NCBI GenBank assembly: GCA_027475525.1 | Contig: JAMWFC010000088.1 | Location: forward strand, 198,757-262,756 | Direction: 5' to 3' | Source: Macrolepiota albuminosa | Taxonomy: Eukaryota > Basidiomycota > Agaricomycetes > Agaricales > Agaricaceae | DNA length: 64,000 nt | Part shown: piece by piece, positions 32,133 through 44,184 of the stretch | How positions within the stretch are numbered: the stretch's first letter is position 1 | How the letters are laid out: the number at the start of each line of letters is the position of its first letter | Notes under the pieces: model-generated | What the model saw: the letters and a program-made list of their open reading frames with translations, nothing else | Told to the model about the DNA's origin: nothing | The model's database searches: none | Made by a program: the position numbers and the translations under genes

Positions 32133-34108
32133 GTGCTGGGAAAAATGCCAAGACCAGAAGTAGGCAGTTGGAGAGTTTCAACTGAATCCAATCCAATGAC
32201 GCAATGTCAGCAGGGAGTTGGAGTGACTCAGGAAGTGGCAATTCCTGAGCAGAGAACTCTGGCAGTATATTGGGAGGATGAAATGTCCAATGACAAGGAG
32301 AGTGGATGGAGTGAGTCCACCCTGCAGGTTCAGTGTGCAATGCTATGAAAAAGATATCCCAGCATTACTAAAGACACAACATGTGCTTGACTAGGACTGT
32401 ATGTACTGAAGCACATATGGTTGATACAAGCTCAAGGTGACAGTATACCTCAGTCAAATACAGTTGAATATATTACTTTGTATGTACAGATTTTTGAGCT
32501 CAAAGCCCAAGCATATATGTATCACAAGGCTAATTGAGGGTCAGCTGCCTTGACTCTAGAGGGAGCAAATTTGATCCCAAATATACCCCCTTCAGCAAAG
32601 CCAGAGCTGTCTCCACATTTGGAGGAAGCAATGAGTAATATATATGCACTCCAGCAAGCAGGGGAGTTGGACAAGCAGTTTGCAGCAAGGTTTGCTGCAG
32701 CACAAAGGCAGAACATGTTCAGAGATCAACCAAGGAGACCTCTGTTGATGGCTGAGTTGGTATCTACCATCCCAGTGGTAGACAGTTATCCAGCAGAGGT
32801 GGAGAAGTCAGTGTACCCTCACATAAAACAGGAATCAGTAGAGAATACTCTACTGACAAGTTGAGTGCTGTTGATTTGCTGAGAGGGTTGCCTATTAGCG
32901 CATGCAAAATCAAGACCTGAAATGTCAGAGATATTCCTAGTTCAATGACCAGGGTATCATATTTGATGGAATAACACCCATTGATGAGATGAGACAGCAA
33001 TATGTCCAACGGACACAACAGCCAGACACTGGGAGAGGGAATCCTTCCTCTTCAGAACTGAGTCAAGTTTCCAACTGACAGGCAATGGAGGAACAAGGGG
33101 GATGAGAGGCCCCACCTCATTGGAATGGTGCAGAGAGACCATACTATACAGGTCAGCAACCTGTACAAGCAATTTCTGTGGTGCCTCCTGCTGAAGGCAG
33201 GAATAAAATGCCTGGTGTAACTGAGGCGACAAAAGTGTATACTGAGAATATGCACCAGCACCTCAGTAGTATCATTGATGATGTGGTAGGTGTAGCATTG
33301 TGCCTACCAGAAGGTATAAAACTGCAAAAGGCAGAGTCAAAGCACATCAATCTGTAAAAAGGAGAGTCCAAGTTTAGCAACTTGGAAAACTGAACAATAG
33401 ATGTGTGCAATCATCTGGCAGCATGCCAGTATGGTGGTGATTGGCTGGACCAAGAACATGTATTCATTCGTTCCAAGTTCTTGGATGGACCTGCCAAGGC
33501 CTGGTTCCGACATTATGTTTTGCACTACAATTGTGCAAGACAGCAATGAATGTTCAAGGATGTAATCCTTGAACTATATAATAGATTTGTAAGCACATCC
33601 ACCATGCAGGATTCCTGGGAGGCATTTATTGCAACTTTCTACACAGAGAAATTGGGTGTGCAAGGTTTTTATAACACTTTGATTGACCACGTACAAAACA
33701 TGTCTATTTACCCAGACAACTGGGTAATGATCAATATGTTCTTGCATGGGATACCTGATACAATGAGAGAGTCTCATTTGTGATGACAGGCTATTGCCTG
33801 AAGTAAATACAGTAGAGAAATTTGTAGCACATTGCATTATGAGCGATCCCACAAAATTGCAAAATACTTTGAGCTGCATAGCTCAAAGATTCAACCAACA
33901 AAAAGGCCTGAACCTCAGAAGATAGGCACTTTTTGGGCCCATCAGAGAAAAATGGTGAGTAATACAAATCTGCAGTTTGTAGTAAGGCCAGCACCATGCT
34001 AGGAGCAACACTTTCAGAGTGACTGACTGGTAGAGCAGAGAGACCTACTGGTATAGGATCCTCAGCAAGCTACATGCTGAGAGGGTACTCAACCAAAATA
34101 GGCTGCCA
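32133..34108 (+). pseudogene. Element B' gag
   Basis: Aligns with B: YPSITKDTTCA*LGLY matches B's HPEVMKYTTQARLERY, and YNRFVSTSTMQDSW...TEKLGVQGFYNTLIDHVQ matches YNRFVHPSTLQDAR...TEKLGVQGFYDTLNDHAQ. Many stops. At one stop of B (19667, TGA) this copy has CAA. Confidence 0.75.
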
Positions 34109-34948
34109 ATGTTGCCCAAGACTCCAAATGGGCCACTAAGGATTGAAGCAAGTTGCCTCTTTGCAGCAAATACATGCTTCATATATGGCCAACCTGGACA
34201 TTACACAAATGCATGCCCAGGAAGTGGTGGATGGCCAGTGACCAAGCCACATGTATATGTACGTGCAGCACACACAGCTATTTCTGATGTAGAAGGAGTA
34301 GATTCAGGTAATGAACCTGACATTGAAAACAATGAGGTGGATAACCTCAGTGATGATGCACCAGCGGCTGGGAATGCCTCTGATCCAGATAAGTATGTTG
34401 AGGTCGACATATACAACAATGATCACTATGCCTGGAAGTTGGATTCAAAGTTCATAGAAGCTCTGATGGACTACCTGGCCAGCACACTTGACCAACTAAT
34501 TGGAGCAGCCAATGTAAAGGTGTATAAGGTACACCTTTGCAAGGCTCCTAAGAAACTGGCAAGACCAGTGCTGAAGCATGAGGACAAGAAGTGCCTCACG
34601 TCTTACATAGAGGTGAATAGCCACAAGGCATGGACCTTGTGGGACTCAGGGAGCACAACTACTGGAGTGACACCTTAGTTTTGTCAAGTGCATGATATTT
34701 ATATTAGTGAGCTGAAGGAGCCACTATTCTTTCAGTTAGGCATTGTGGGCAGTCAAACTGCAGTGCAGTTTGGGATACAGGCAAGTATTGCTTGTGCAAA
34801 ATTGAGAACTCGAGAGTATCTGGATGTAGCAAATTTTGATCGCTACAACATAATTATAGGGATGCCCTATATGAGAAAGCACAATGTCCTTCTTGATTTC
34901 AAGAAGAATGAGATATTGGTAAATGGCAATGCCATCTCTGCCATATAA
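34109..34948 (+). pseudogene. Element B' zinc knuckle remnant and protease
   Basis: The knuckle reads CFIYGQPGHYTNAC, with its second Cys changed to Tyr. The protease active site WDSGSTTTGVTP is intact up to a TAG, and the second half (REYLDVANFDRYNIIIGMPYMR) is complete. It shows what B's protease lost in its deletion. Confidence 0.8.
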
Positions 34949-36061
34949 GTGACTATGGACAATAGCGATGGATGTCTCTATTGACACCATGCCACAGTGA
35001 AGAAGTTGCTAGTCAGGTGACACTGACTAGATGGTGGCAGGAAAGCGCCACTGTGGAGGACAGAGAGGATAAAGAGCAAGCTTGTGTGAGCTTGCCAGCA
35101 AATAGTCCAGTGCTGATGGTGCTGGAAAGCAAGGCTTTAGAGTACAAACATACTCTGAAGAGGGGGGAAAGCTCCAAGAAAAAGTGTAAAAAGCAGAGTA
35201 AGCCTGAGGACAAGAGGCCTCAGTGCACAACAAGCATGAATTGCCAACCAATATCATCTTGAGTCAAGGTTGAGGACCTTGTGGTGGAGGACAAAGCATC
35301 CTCCATGCAAACAAACTGATTGATCTGGAATCAACCTGTATCTCATCCCATGTTTGAATGGGTGTTCAATCCACAGATGCCTGCTGAGTAGAATGAGCTA
35401 GTGGCCTCTATATATGCATGGAATGGACTACACTGGATGCTGAAGGAGAAGTCATATTGTCAGACTAGTGACAACAAGATATTGCCTCTGAGCCAAGTGT
35501 TTTTCAATAGACTGTCTGTGATGTTGCGGAGGAGCAAAGGGAGTGCACCTGTGTGACTGCACACATCAGACGAGTGAGCTGAGGATTACTGCCCTCAGAG
35601 AGAAGTACGCTCACCTGGTAGCATGAGCAAAGTTACTTGGACATCCATGCCAGGATGTGGACTAGAAAGGCAAAGGTAGAATCATTGGTTTTACAAAGAA
35701 TATCCCAAACCTGTGGCTGCAGTGGCAGCAGGAATTTGTAGATATCCTGAATGGAACCAAGGAGGAATTATCTCCTTGACATGAAGTCAATCATGAAATC
35801 AATCTTATTGATAAGAATAAGGTCTATAAGTACCATCTGCCATGATGCCCAATAGCATTGCAGCAGCAGCTCAGAGACAAGACCAATTGGTACTTGAGAG
35901 TCCATTGGTGGGAAGCCCGACTGGCATCCCAAGCTGCACTGCTATTGTTCATTCTGAAGAAGGATAGTACTCTAAGGACTGCATTGGATGCTCACCAATG
36001 CAATAACAATGCAGTAAAGGATGTTATGCTACTTCCAGATCAGGAAGTGATTTGAGAAGAT
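34949..36061 (+). pseudogene. Element B' pol linker and RT N-terminus
   Basis: Fragmented frames; recognisable pieces are LNGTKEELSP followed by EVNHEINLI, and DSTLRTALDAHQCNN, the latter carrying Arg where B has TGA (22246). Confidence 0.65.
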
Positions 36062-37076
36062 GTGGCAAGAGCCAAGTTCAGGTCAAAAATTGACCTGACA
36101 GATGCATACAAGCAAGTGAGAATTTACTTGTCCAACATTCCAAAGACAGTGTTCTTGTCAATCACAGAAATATATGTTAGCAACATCATGCAGATAGGAG
36201 ACTGTAATGCTCCTGCAATGTTTCAGAGGTTGATGACTTCTATTTTCTGAGATGTCATTGGAAGGTTTATTCATATATATCTGGACACTATATTCATATA
36301 TTCCAATTTAATCAAAGAATACAAAGAGCATTTTTGTATTATCTTTGAGCAGCTGAGGTTCAATCCACTGTACTTCAAATGGAAAAAATGTAACTATATG
36401 CCAAGACTGTAGACTGCCTCAGACACAAGATTGACAGTCAGGGTTTTCATCTTGACCAGGACAAAATTTATCGCATACGTGAATGGCATGTGCCATAAAA
36501 TTATAATGATATTCAACGATTTGTTGGACTGGTAAACTATATCAGAACTGTCTTCCCAATACAACTGCATATACTGGACCACTGATGTCTATTACTCAGA
36601 ATGGGGCTACATTTATATGGAGATCTATACACCAGTGCTGGTTCAAGATGATCAAAAGGATCTGCTCAAAGACACTAGTCATTTGGCCAATAGATCTCAG
36701 GCATGATGAGCTAATTTAGCTCATCTGTGATGCCTCAAAGACTGGAGTTGGAGCAATGTATGGCCAGAGAAGTTCCTGGCAGAATTGTTGTCTAGCAGGG
36801 TTCATGTCGAAGAAGTTCACTTCAGCACAACAGAACTATGTGGTCCATGAACTGGAAATGCTGGCAATACTTGAGGCACTCCTCAAGTGGGAAGACAAAT
36901 TGATGGAATACAAAGCACTTGAGTTCTTTAAGACTTATACAATGCTGTCTTCCTGGCAATGCCAGTGGATTGGCTACATGTCTTGTTACAACTTTGACAT
37001 CACATATGTCAAAGGAGAATTGAACAAGGTTGCCAACTGTCTCCCAAGATACTTTGATAGTGATAGAGCTAGTTAA
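36062..37076 (+). pseudogene. Element B' reverse transcriptase and RNase H
   Basis: FRSKIDLTDAYKQVRI, then IMQIGDCNAPAMFQRLMTSIF*DVIGRF with TGA where B has CAA. The catalytic box reads YLDT instead of YLDD. RNase H (QQNYVVHELEMLAILEALLK... FDITYVKGELNKVANCLPRY) survives at 36756-37076, but the final catalytic Asp is Asn. Confidence 0.8.
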
Positions 37077-37519
37077 CACCACAAAACACACAACTATGTC
37101 AATGCAGATATTTGTATTGACCCCCAAGGTGATGATTTACTATATTATTGCTACAAAGAAGTGAAAGAACATGTGGTGGAGCTTCAGGCCATACAAGTGA
37201 ATGAACTTCAATAAAGTCAATGCTTGCAAGAGTGGCAAGAAGCCTGAGACATAGAGGCTGAGCAATTTGAGCAGGCTCAGCCAAAGATGGTGGTAACATC
37301 AAGCCACAATGCAATAAGCCAGCACCAAGGATGCAGAATTGAGGTCAAACCTGACCTCAAACACCACCCCACCAAGCATTCCCATCTCCTCACTGTGTGC
37401 CCTCTCTGCTGTGCTTTTCATATGTGGAAAAAAAAGGAAAGGAGATTGGGACACCTTTGGAGATACTAGATCCTCAGGCAGAGGCTGTCTAGAGATGACT
37501 CATTTCTGCTAGACAGTGA

Positions 37520-38601
37520 GTGCCACTGGAATTAGCGTTTCTGGCAGATCCTGTGGCCCAAGTAGTGATTACAGGGCTCCTGGATGAGATTATTATAATC
37601 CAGCAGCATAATTACAATATAATCAAGACATTCATGAATGCAATGAAGAAGCAGCCATTATTGTCTGAGGAGCAGTCTGAAGCAAAACACCTCAGAGCAC
37701 ATGAGATGATGCAAGAAGCAGGGTCATGGGAAGCAGTCAGGTCAGAGGTGCAACAGGCACCTATGAGGCAAAAGAAAGCTGTAGAACTCACACTCATGCC
37801 GTCCAAGCTGCACAAGCTCATGGAGATAGATGCCAGTTTACAAGGATTGTCCTCATCAACACATGCACCTTCCCTGAAATTGGAGACCATGGAAAAGCAG
37901 GACAAGGTGTCATTGTCACCTGTGGAGTTCAGAGCCAATGTGCCACAAGGAGCAGATAGCATGGTGATGTACTTTAGGGCAGTGATGCAATTTGAAGCAC
38001 CACTGAATCTGTATATGTCTGCTATCCTGAAAGAGGATACAAGAATGGACAATGAAGTGGAGGGACAGCTCCCTACATTAGCAGTGCTCAGTCTGGATGA
38101 CCAAGTGATGAATGTGATTATGGGGAGTGGTCAGACAACACTTCCTCAGAAGGAGAGACCCCTGCTAAATGCCAAGTGCATTTAGAGAAGAAACACAAGC
38201 AGAAAGCTTGGAGGAAGCACAAGGCAGCTCAACAAACAAAAGTCAATAAAGACTGGGAGGAGCAAGCAACAGGCCATATTCTAGATGGCCTGGGCATATT
38301 CATTGATGGGACAACCATTTAACGGTTTAATTGGTTCTATGGTGGGGCACTAAACCACCACTTTTATTATTTCCAGCTCACAAATATCATGTTCATGAGC
38401 GACGAGGCCTTGGCAGCAAAGATGTTTGAAGAGGAGAAAGGAGAGAGGTATTTCCATATCTTGAACAAGATTGACTGTGTGGTGCTGAGAGGATTTCCTA
38501 TAAATCCCCAACAGTTGCAAAACCTATATGAGCTTTCACAGAACAAGTTCAAGTCAGTGTCGTTGTGCACTGAAGCATATTATCTGCTGCATGAGTTTCA
38601 G
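37520..38601 (+). pseudogene. Element B' ORF2 homologue
   Basis: An open stretch of 221 codons (37520-38185) plus 38389-38601. Alignable segments with B ORF2: PLELAFLADP with PAESSFLRDA; EAKHLRAHEMMQEA with SSKRAHQQGVEDA; FYGGALNHHFYYFQLTNIMF with FFGAGLAPQFYWSPVTNTIF; and PQQLQNLYELSQNKFK with PQEVCRLHALVNNQFM. The last pair spans the nested LTR site in B. This is the main evidence that ORF2 is a real component of the family. Confidence 0.7.
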
Positions 38602-39177
38602 TGTCAGGGGACTCCTCATTTCTTCCTTTTCTCACTCCTTATCTCTTCACTCTCCTTCCATTCATTCTCTTATTTCTTCTGACATTATTTCATTTTACTG
38701 TTTCTATTCTTTCAACACTATCTGTTAGTACTACTCTCAGCCCTTGAGATGCTCTGGTTCTTTAACCACCATTCAGACAAGTGTAGGCCTACTCAGCACC
38801 GCTTCCAGACCGCTTATATAAGCCAGAGTTTGCCAGAGTTTGCCCCTTATTTGTACAAGTGTTTGTGTAGGCAATTTTTGAGTTTTTAAGGTTTTGTTGT
38901 ACTGTACAGTTGTTTCCCATGCTTCAGAGGCCCCAGAAGCGTCCAACCTGGCATAGGGAATCCCTAGACTTGTTCTCTTTGGATCTCCCTCTGCTAGGTG
39001 AGTAGCTACCTTGATATTGTCAGTATATATTCTAATACACTTTGGATCTCCCTCTGCCAGCTGTGTGACTGAGCCACAGCCTCTAGAGGTCGCCCTTACA
39101 CTTTTATTCTAATACACTTTGGATCTCCCTCTGCCAGCTGTGTGACTGAGCCACAGCCTCTAGAGGTCGCCCTTACA
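38602..39177 (+). repeat. Solo copia-type LTR
   Basis: Begins TGTCAGGGGACTCC and ends GTCGCCCTTACA, same family as 10073-10561; TATA cttatataag near 38812. Length 576 bp, or 499 bp without its 77-bp duplication. The sequence tttcag flanks both sides (38596-38601; 39179-39184), one base off the expected end, so the target duplication is probable but not clean. Confidence 0.85.
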
Positions 39178-39181
39178 CTTT
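39028..39181. repeat. 77-bp perfect tandem duplication (9 of 13), at an LTR end
   Basis: Units 39028-39104 and 39105-39181 are identical; the homologous LTR at 10073 has one. Confidence 0.9.
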
Positions 39182-39184
39182 CAG

Positions 39185-40616
39185 CTATTTTTACTGGCTA
39201 TTACTATTATATCCTTGATATTTGCTCTCTTTTGGCTATCTTTACTGGCTATTATGTTCATTCTCATATTGAAAAATGCTTGCATTTTCTTTATATACAT
39301 ATATATATATAATTTTATTGTGTTGAGCGCATTATTGTGTATTTATTTCACCAAGTCGAGGGATTATAATTGCTCATATATATATGAATGTGTTTTTTTA
39401 TTTTTATTTTTATTTGTTTGTTTTGCTATCCTTTATTTTGTTTTATTTTAGTTTGTTTCCTATTTATATTTTTTTTATTATGTATGTAATTTGTTATATT
39501 TTCTGTTGGATATATAAATGTTTTATTATTTTTTTGCTCCAGCAGTTGTTTACATCATTGATAGATAAATTGTTATATTACAATAACATAATCTACCTAG
39601 GCTAGATAGGTAGCTATTGACTTGTCAGCAGGAATGAAACATTATTGAACTAATGAGCTGGTGAACACCAAAAGTGAGGAAGTATGAAAGTGGATAAATA
39701 TGTACAAGTTGGGGTCACATCAAAAGAAAATAGAAATAAATTTCTGGCTGCTGGTTATGTAAGCTGATATTATATAAGTTGCTGCTCTGTAAGCTGTTGC
39801 TACATAAGCCCTTGCTCCAGCTGTGGTTTATATAAGCCCTCACGTTCAGTACTAGATATGGTAAAATCTGCAGGAAAAAAAATTAAATTAAATTAAATTA
39901 AATATAACAATAATAATAATAATAAAACAAAGGAGAACATACCATGCACCTGGATAAGATTGTCCAGGATGCATACATCTGATAAGGAGTGTGCATTGAA
40001 GCCCAGGTCAATATGCTGGTTTCTAATAACAAGAATACAAGATTGCAATGCCAATATTTTTGAGAAAGCAAGTGGAGATGAAGAGTGATACTCGGTTTAA
40101 GTCATTACCTTCATACATAAGGGTCAATCCTGATGAGCAATAGATGCGGCATACATTCTGTGAAACTAAACAAGGTCCCTGTCGAGCTACAGAGCAGTGA
40201 ATGGAAGGCTACTATAACGGAATAGAATATATATGCATTTGAAATTTTGGCGTGTATTCAAATACCCCATTGCTTCCAATCAAAGGTATTTGTACAGTAT
40301 CCCCTTTATGGAGAATCTATAATTTTGGGAGATCAAGATGATTTGGATCTTTGACTATATGGCTATTCTTATTATCCTAAACCCAGAATTACAACCAGTT
40401 GATCAATATATAGACAGTCACTCACTGTAGACTCAAGGGTCAGGTCAATATAACCCTGATCTGTCTCAACATTTTCAAGGTGTGAAGCAACTGCCGTTAC
40501 CTTAGCAGAGTTGTTGGAGGAATCACTAGCACCATCTGAGTCCAACATGGGAGACTTGTGCTATCTGAGTCAACATGCACCTTACTCATAAAGTTTCTTT
40601 TCCTCTTTCTAGGCAT
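39185..40616. other. AT-rich DNA, no convincing gene
   Basis: T-rich tracts, short open frames of hydrophobic low-complexity composition, and microsatellites (AAATT repeats and AAT repeats, about 39880-39925). On the minus strand, 40430-40560 reads like coding sequence (SDGASDSSNNSAKVTAVAS), but with no start, domain or continuation. Confidence 0.4.
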
Positions 40617-41322
40617 TGTAGCACTTGGTAGAAGTATTACTTGATAGTTCTGGGGCTTGCTAGTGTAGAATATGACCTTGAATTCCCACTGACTTTGATG
40701 ACAAAAGGGATAATTATTATCTTGAATGTGTTTAATAATTTTGCAAAACGCCGAGGTTTTGAGGAATTATAATATTGAATGAGAATAATAATATTCCCAC
40801 AAGTCGAGGTTTCTTAACAAACTCCGGCCTAAGCAATTCACTCCCTGGGAATCACCGAGCCTTTGCCTATCAATTGCCTGTCTATTCTCTACTAAACTTG
40901 GGCTATTTATACTGTTTTTCTGGTGCACAGACCACTATCTACATATGACTCTTTGTCGGAAACTCTCCCACTTCCAGAACATATTTGATAGTCCAATTTC
41001 CCTTTTGGGAGGCCTGTTTCAGTGCCACCCATTCCACCATTCAACTTCTTGTTCTGCCATTCTTCTGGATGTTTCGGATTGCCACTTCCCCATTTGCTTG
41101 AGCTCCATTTAGCATGATCCCATTCATAGATCCTTCTTTCCTCTTTTAGCGCCTCCCTGCATCACCTACTTCTTTTCTTTCCTCCTTCCGGTTATGTCAA
41201 ATCGAACATTGACTGATTTGATGATGAAATTGAGAAATTATAATATTGAATGACAATAATAATTTCCCAATTTCATCCTATTCTGTCCATTGCCAGCTTC
41301 CATGCTTTTCCTCTCCATGACA
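40617..41322 (-). repeat. Solo gypsy LTR
   Basis: Unrearranged copy of the family at 5059 and 8502; plus-strand ends tgtagcacttgg and ccatgaca. It serves as reference for the rearrangement in 5059-5847. No target duplication recognised. Confidence 0.8.
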
Positions 41323-41531
41323 GTGGTTAGACTATTGTTGAGCTGATAGTTTGAACTGGTCCCTGCCTGTTGTTCTGTACTTTTCTGTGTATTTGTTGGG
41401 ATGTTTTCAGAGATGGTTATTTGTTGAGACTGCTACCAGGAGGCTTACAGTTTTCAGCCCATGATTAAATGTTTATTTTGACTTCTGGTGCATGGTGTGT
41501 CCCTGACTGCTGGTACAGCGTCGTATCAGCA

Positions 41532-41810
41532 TCAAGGGTGCCATACTACATTGCTTGTTTTAGCCACAATACGTGCTGATTTTCTCTGATTGTTTTTAGA
41601 AGTCTTAGCGGAGCTGACAGTCACTACTGGTTCAAAAGAAGGCAGGTCATCATTAACTGCTGTCTTAGAGGTGTTGACCAAAGTTAATGAACCAATACCA
41701 GTAACTACAGATGTCACCTGTTCTCTATCTGGTGCTTCTGTATTAGGAAGAAATGCCCCAGTAGCAGGTGCTGTATTTTTACCAGCTAAAATACAAACTC
41801 AATCAATGAT
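41532..41810 (-). pseudogene. Unidentified coding-like fragment
   Basis: The minus strand is open and has protein-like composition (APATGAFLPNTEAP, then Ser/Lys-rich KTSKNNQRKSARIVAKTS). No family recognised, no reliable start. The fragment lies between two solo LTRs. Confidence 0.3.
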
Positions 41811-41919
41811 ATGGGTAATAGAGATGAACCTACTGATTGACTATTCTCCATCATTGGCCTTGAGGTTTGTGGAGGGTGCATTTTATTCTCACACACAAGG
41901 GTGTATATGTTGAGTACAC

Positions 41920-42990
41920 TGATAGGCTTCTACTCGGACTGAGCGCATCAAGGGACATTATAGGCCAACCAACACTTGACGTACTGAGGGCTCTAGCGAC
42001 CAGTTGGGAATATAGAGCAGCTCTAGCTCTGGCAACCGACTACAGGATTTAGACATTTATCCTAACCACTAGCTACCCAGCTTTCAGCACACTCCATTCA
42101 CCTATCCCAAGGACAAAGGAGGCCCATAACGTATAGCGCTAACACGATGGCGGGAGAGGACTCTAACTAAACCCCGATCACTTCCAGAAAGAGCCAGCAG
42201 CAGGCGCTGCCATTTGACGAGGCACTTCAATCAGAAGTCTAAAAGGAGCAATGATGGCGGCACTGGATATACTTAAATCCGACATCTAGACCTGTCAGGA
42301 ACTAATACAATGTGTAGCGCTGACACTAGCGCTCACGGCGTCTGTCGAGGATTTTCCGACCATATCCCGAAACAGCCTGGCCAATTGGAGTTAGAATAAA
42401 AGTGAGCAGACTTATGCAATTCTAAGCCAATATAGAGTCGCCACTGGTCACTATGGGTCAGAACGCTGTTGGTCGCCGTCATCCATGTGCAAAAGGTTGC
42501 CGTTGACAGGTCGCCATTAAAGGAAACCACGAGGAGAGGCACTAGGAGGTAGCGCCGCAGGTGGACTTGTATCTGGACAAACACGGTAGCGCATAGTATA
42601 TAAAATAGCTACTTTACATGTATATAACAACAAATCATAACCCCTCGAACACACAGTTACACTTAGCGTTCAACTCATGCTAGCTTCCTTTGACTTTGTC
42701 ACTAAGTCGGGTGCTAGCCTCGTCTATCTCATCTTCCTCAATTACGGTGCCACCTACGGGCACAATACGCTGCGCTATTTGTCTTTTCTTCAATATCTTT
42801 GCCTAAACTACGACGCTTACCGTCTGCCAGGTAGCCCCCGAAGCGCTATAATCTAGCGCATCATTTTACTACCTCCACTCGAGCACACCGGGACCCTGTC
42901 AGGACTCCTCACAACTACGCACGCCAAATGCTGGAGACGGCGTTGTACTGCGTATACGTCCAGCGCACCCAACTACAGTTGGCGTCATCA
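41920..42990 (+). repeat. Solo LTR of the element E family
   Basis: Starts TGATAGGCTTCTACTCGG and ends GTTGGCGTCATCA, matching element E's 5' LTR (57252-58203) along its length; TATA-like gtatataaaatag near 42595. Flanks tacac and acatg do not form a clear target duplication. Confidence 0.85.
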
Positions 42991-43394
42991 ACATGATATG
43001 ACAAAATGACTTTGAAAAAGGCTTCAAGTGCCTTATCTTTTGGTACACAATAAACAGGGACATCATTTATAGTATCTCAAAATATGGAGAATATATCTGA
43101 ATGGCTAGCAAGAGAAATATTTTTTCTTCATCAGACAACACATGTGCAAGAAAGAGCCTTGAATAGGTCAGCAGAGCATGCATGAAAAAAACCTAATCAA
43201 CTTGCCACCACAGGTGTGCTGTCAAAGTGAGAGGACAGATTAGGAGTATTAGGAACAACGTCTAAATATCAAGAGTGATTGTAAAACTTAGAGTTGTCAA
43301 TGCAAGGGTGGCTAGATGATATTGTACCATCCATGGTGACAATTGCAGAACAAGAACAGATTGGACAATCAAATACAAATCATACAATAATGAT
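42991..43394. other. No gene recognised
   Basis: AT-rich spacer between the solo LTR and element D; no domain on either strand. Confidence 0.4.
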
Positions 43395-43930
43395 TGTCAC
43401 AACCCCTCCCCTCTGGATCCACCCCGGAACACCCCCGGAACACCACCCAGGACCCTCCCTCCGACCCCACAGGACACGCCCCACCATCACGACTACCGAC
43501 ACCGCCATCACGTGCATCAGGACTGCCATCAACCGCCACCAGCCCCAATCAGCGATTGGATCACGCGACTCACTCCCAGCCATCACGCATCACGCATCAC
43601 GGCTCCCTCCACGCCAATTGATCGCATGCCCCACACGCGCAATCCAAGTATACAGTTCCTGCCCGCTACTCAATGACTCCCGGAACCCATCCCAGACACT
43701 CTGGAACCCTGAGACCTGGCCCCGTAGTACTTATAGCATAGCTCCCCGTTGTATTCGTCAGTCTTGATATTACACTGTTTACACTGCTTTAACTTGGTTA
43801 CTTGAATTGTTGCGTGCCCTCTACTTGACTGGTACACATTGACTGGCACGCTTGACTGGCACGCTTGGATAATCGCGTGCTCTAAGATTGGTACACACTT
43901 CGTGACTTTAACTTACTGACTTGGTCTCAT
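43395..43930 (+). repeat. Element D 5' LTR (right end approximate)
   Basis: The left end is fixed by similarity to the 3' LTR remnant at 53626. The right end is not fixed because the 3' LTR is truncated; a likely leader begins before the gag ATG at 44185. Confidence 0.6.
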
Positions 43931-44184
43931 CTTAGAACCCCCGGTTCACGACTCAACCCCCACCCTACCCTCAGCTACCTGAAACCCAAAACCCCCGGAC
44001 CAAGTTCCCTCTCCCGGGATTACCCCCATCCGCGTCTTGAACCCCGGAGTCCTAGCCCTGGAGTTCCAGACACCCGAGTATCCGTAGGTCAAGTCCACAT
44101 TGTAAGGGTAATTGCTTTCCCGGAAAGCCCCCGACTCAGCGGAACCTGACATAATATCAAGACTCCCTCCTTACACCGTTCTTG

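Larger units (their letters stand above)
31950..38601 (+). mobile_element. Element B': decayed relative of element B without integrase
   Basis: Segments homologous to B's gag, protease, RT, RNase H and ORF2 occur in the same order and strand, but with many stops. Between the post-RNase H linker (about 37270) and ORF2 homology (37530) nothing corresponds to B's integrase, chromodomain or the Q-rich start of ORF2: an internal deletion of roughly 3 kb. No LTRs of its own were found; the right end is cut by the solo LTR at 38602. Confidence 0.8.

Noticed and set aside
39200..39605. Hydrophobic ORFs in AT-rich DNA as a membrane protein
   Set aside because: Phe/Ile/Tyr/Leu runs arise from T-rich low-complexity DNA; no start context or conserved motif.
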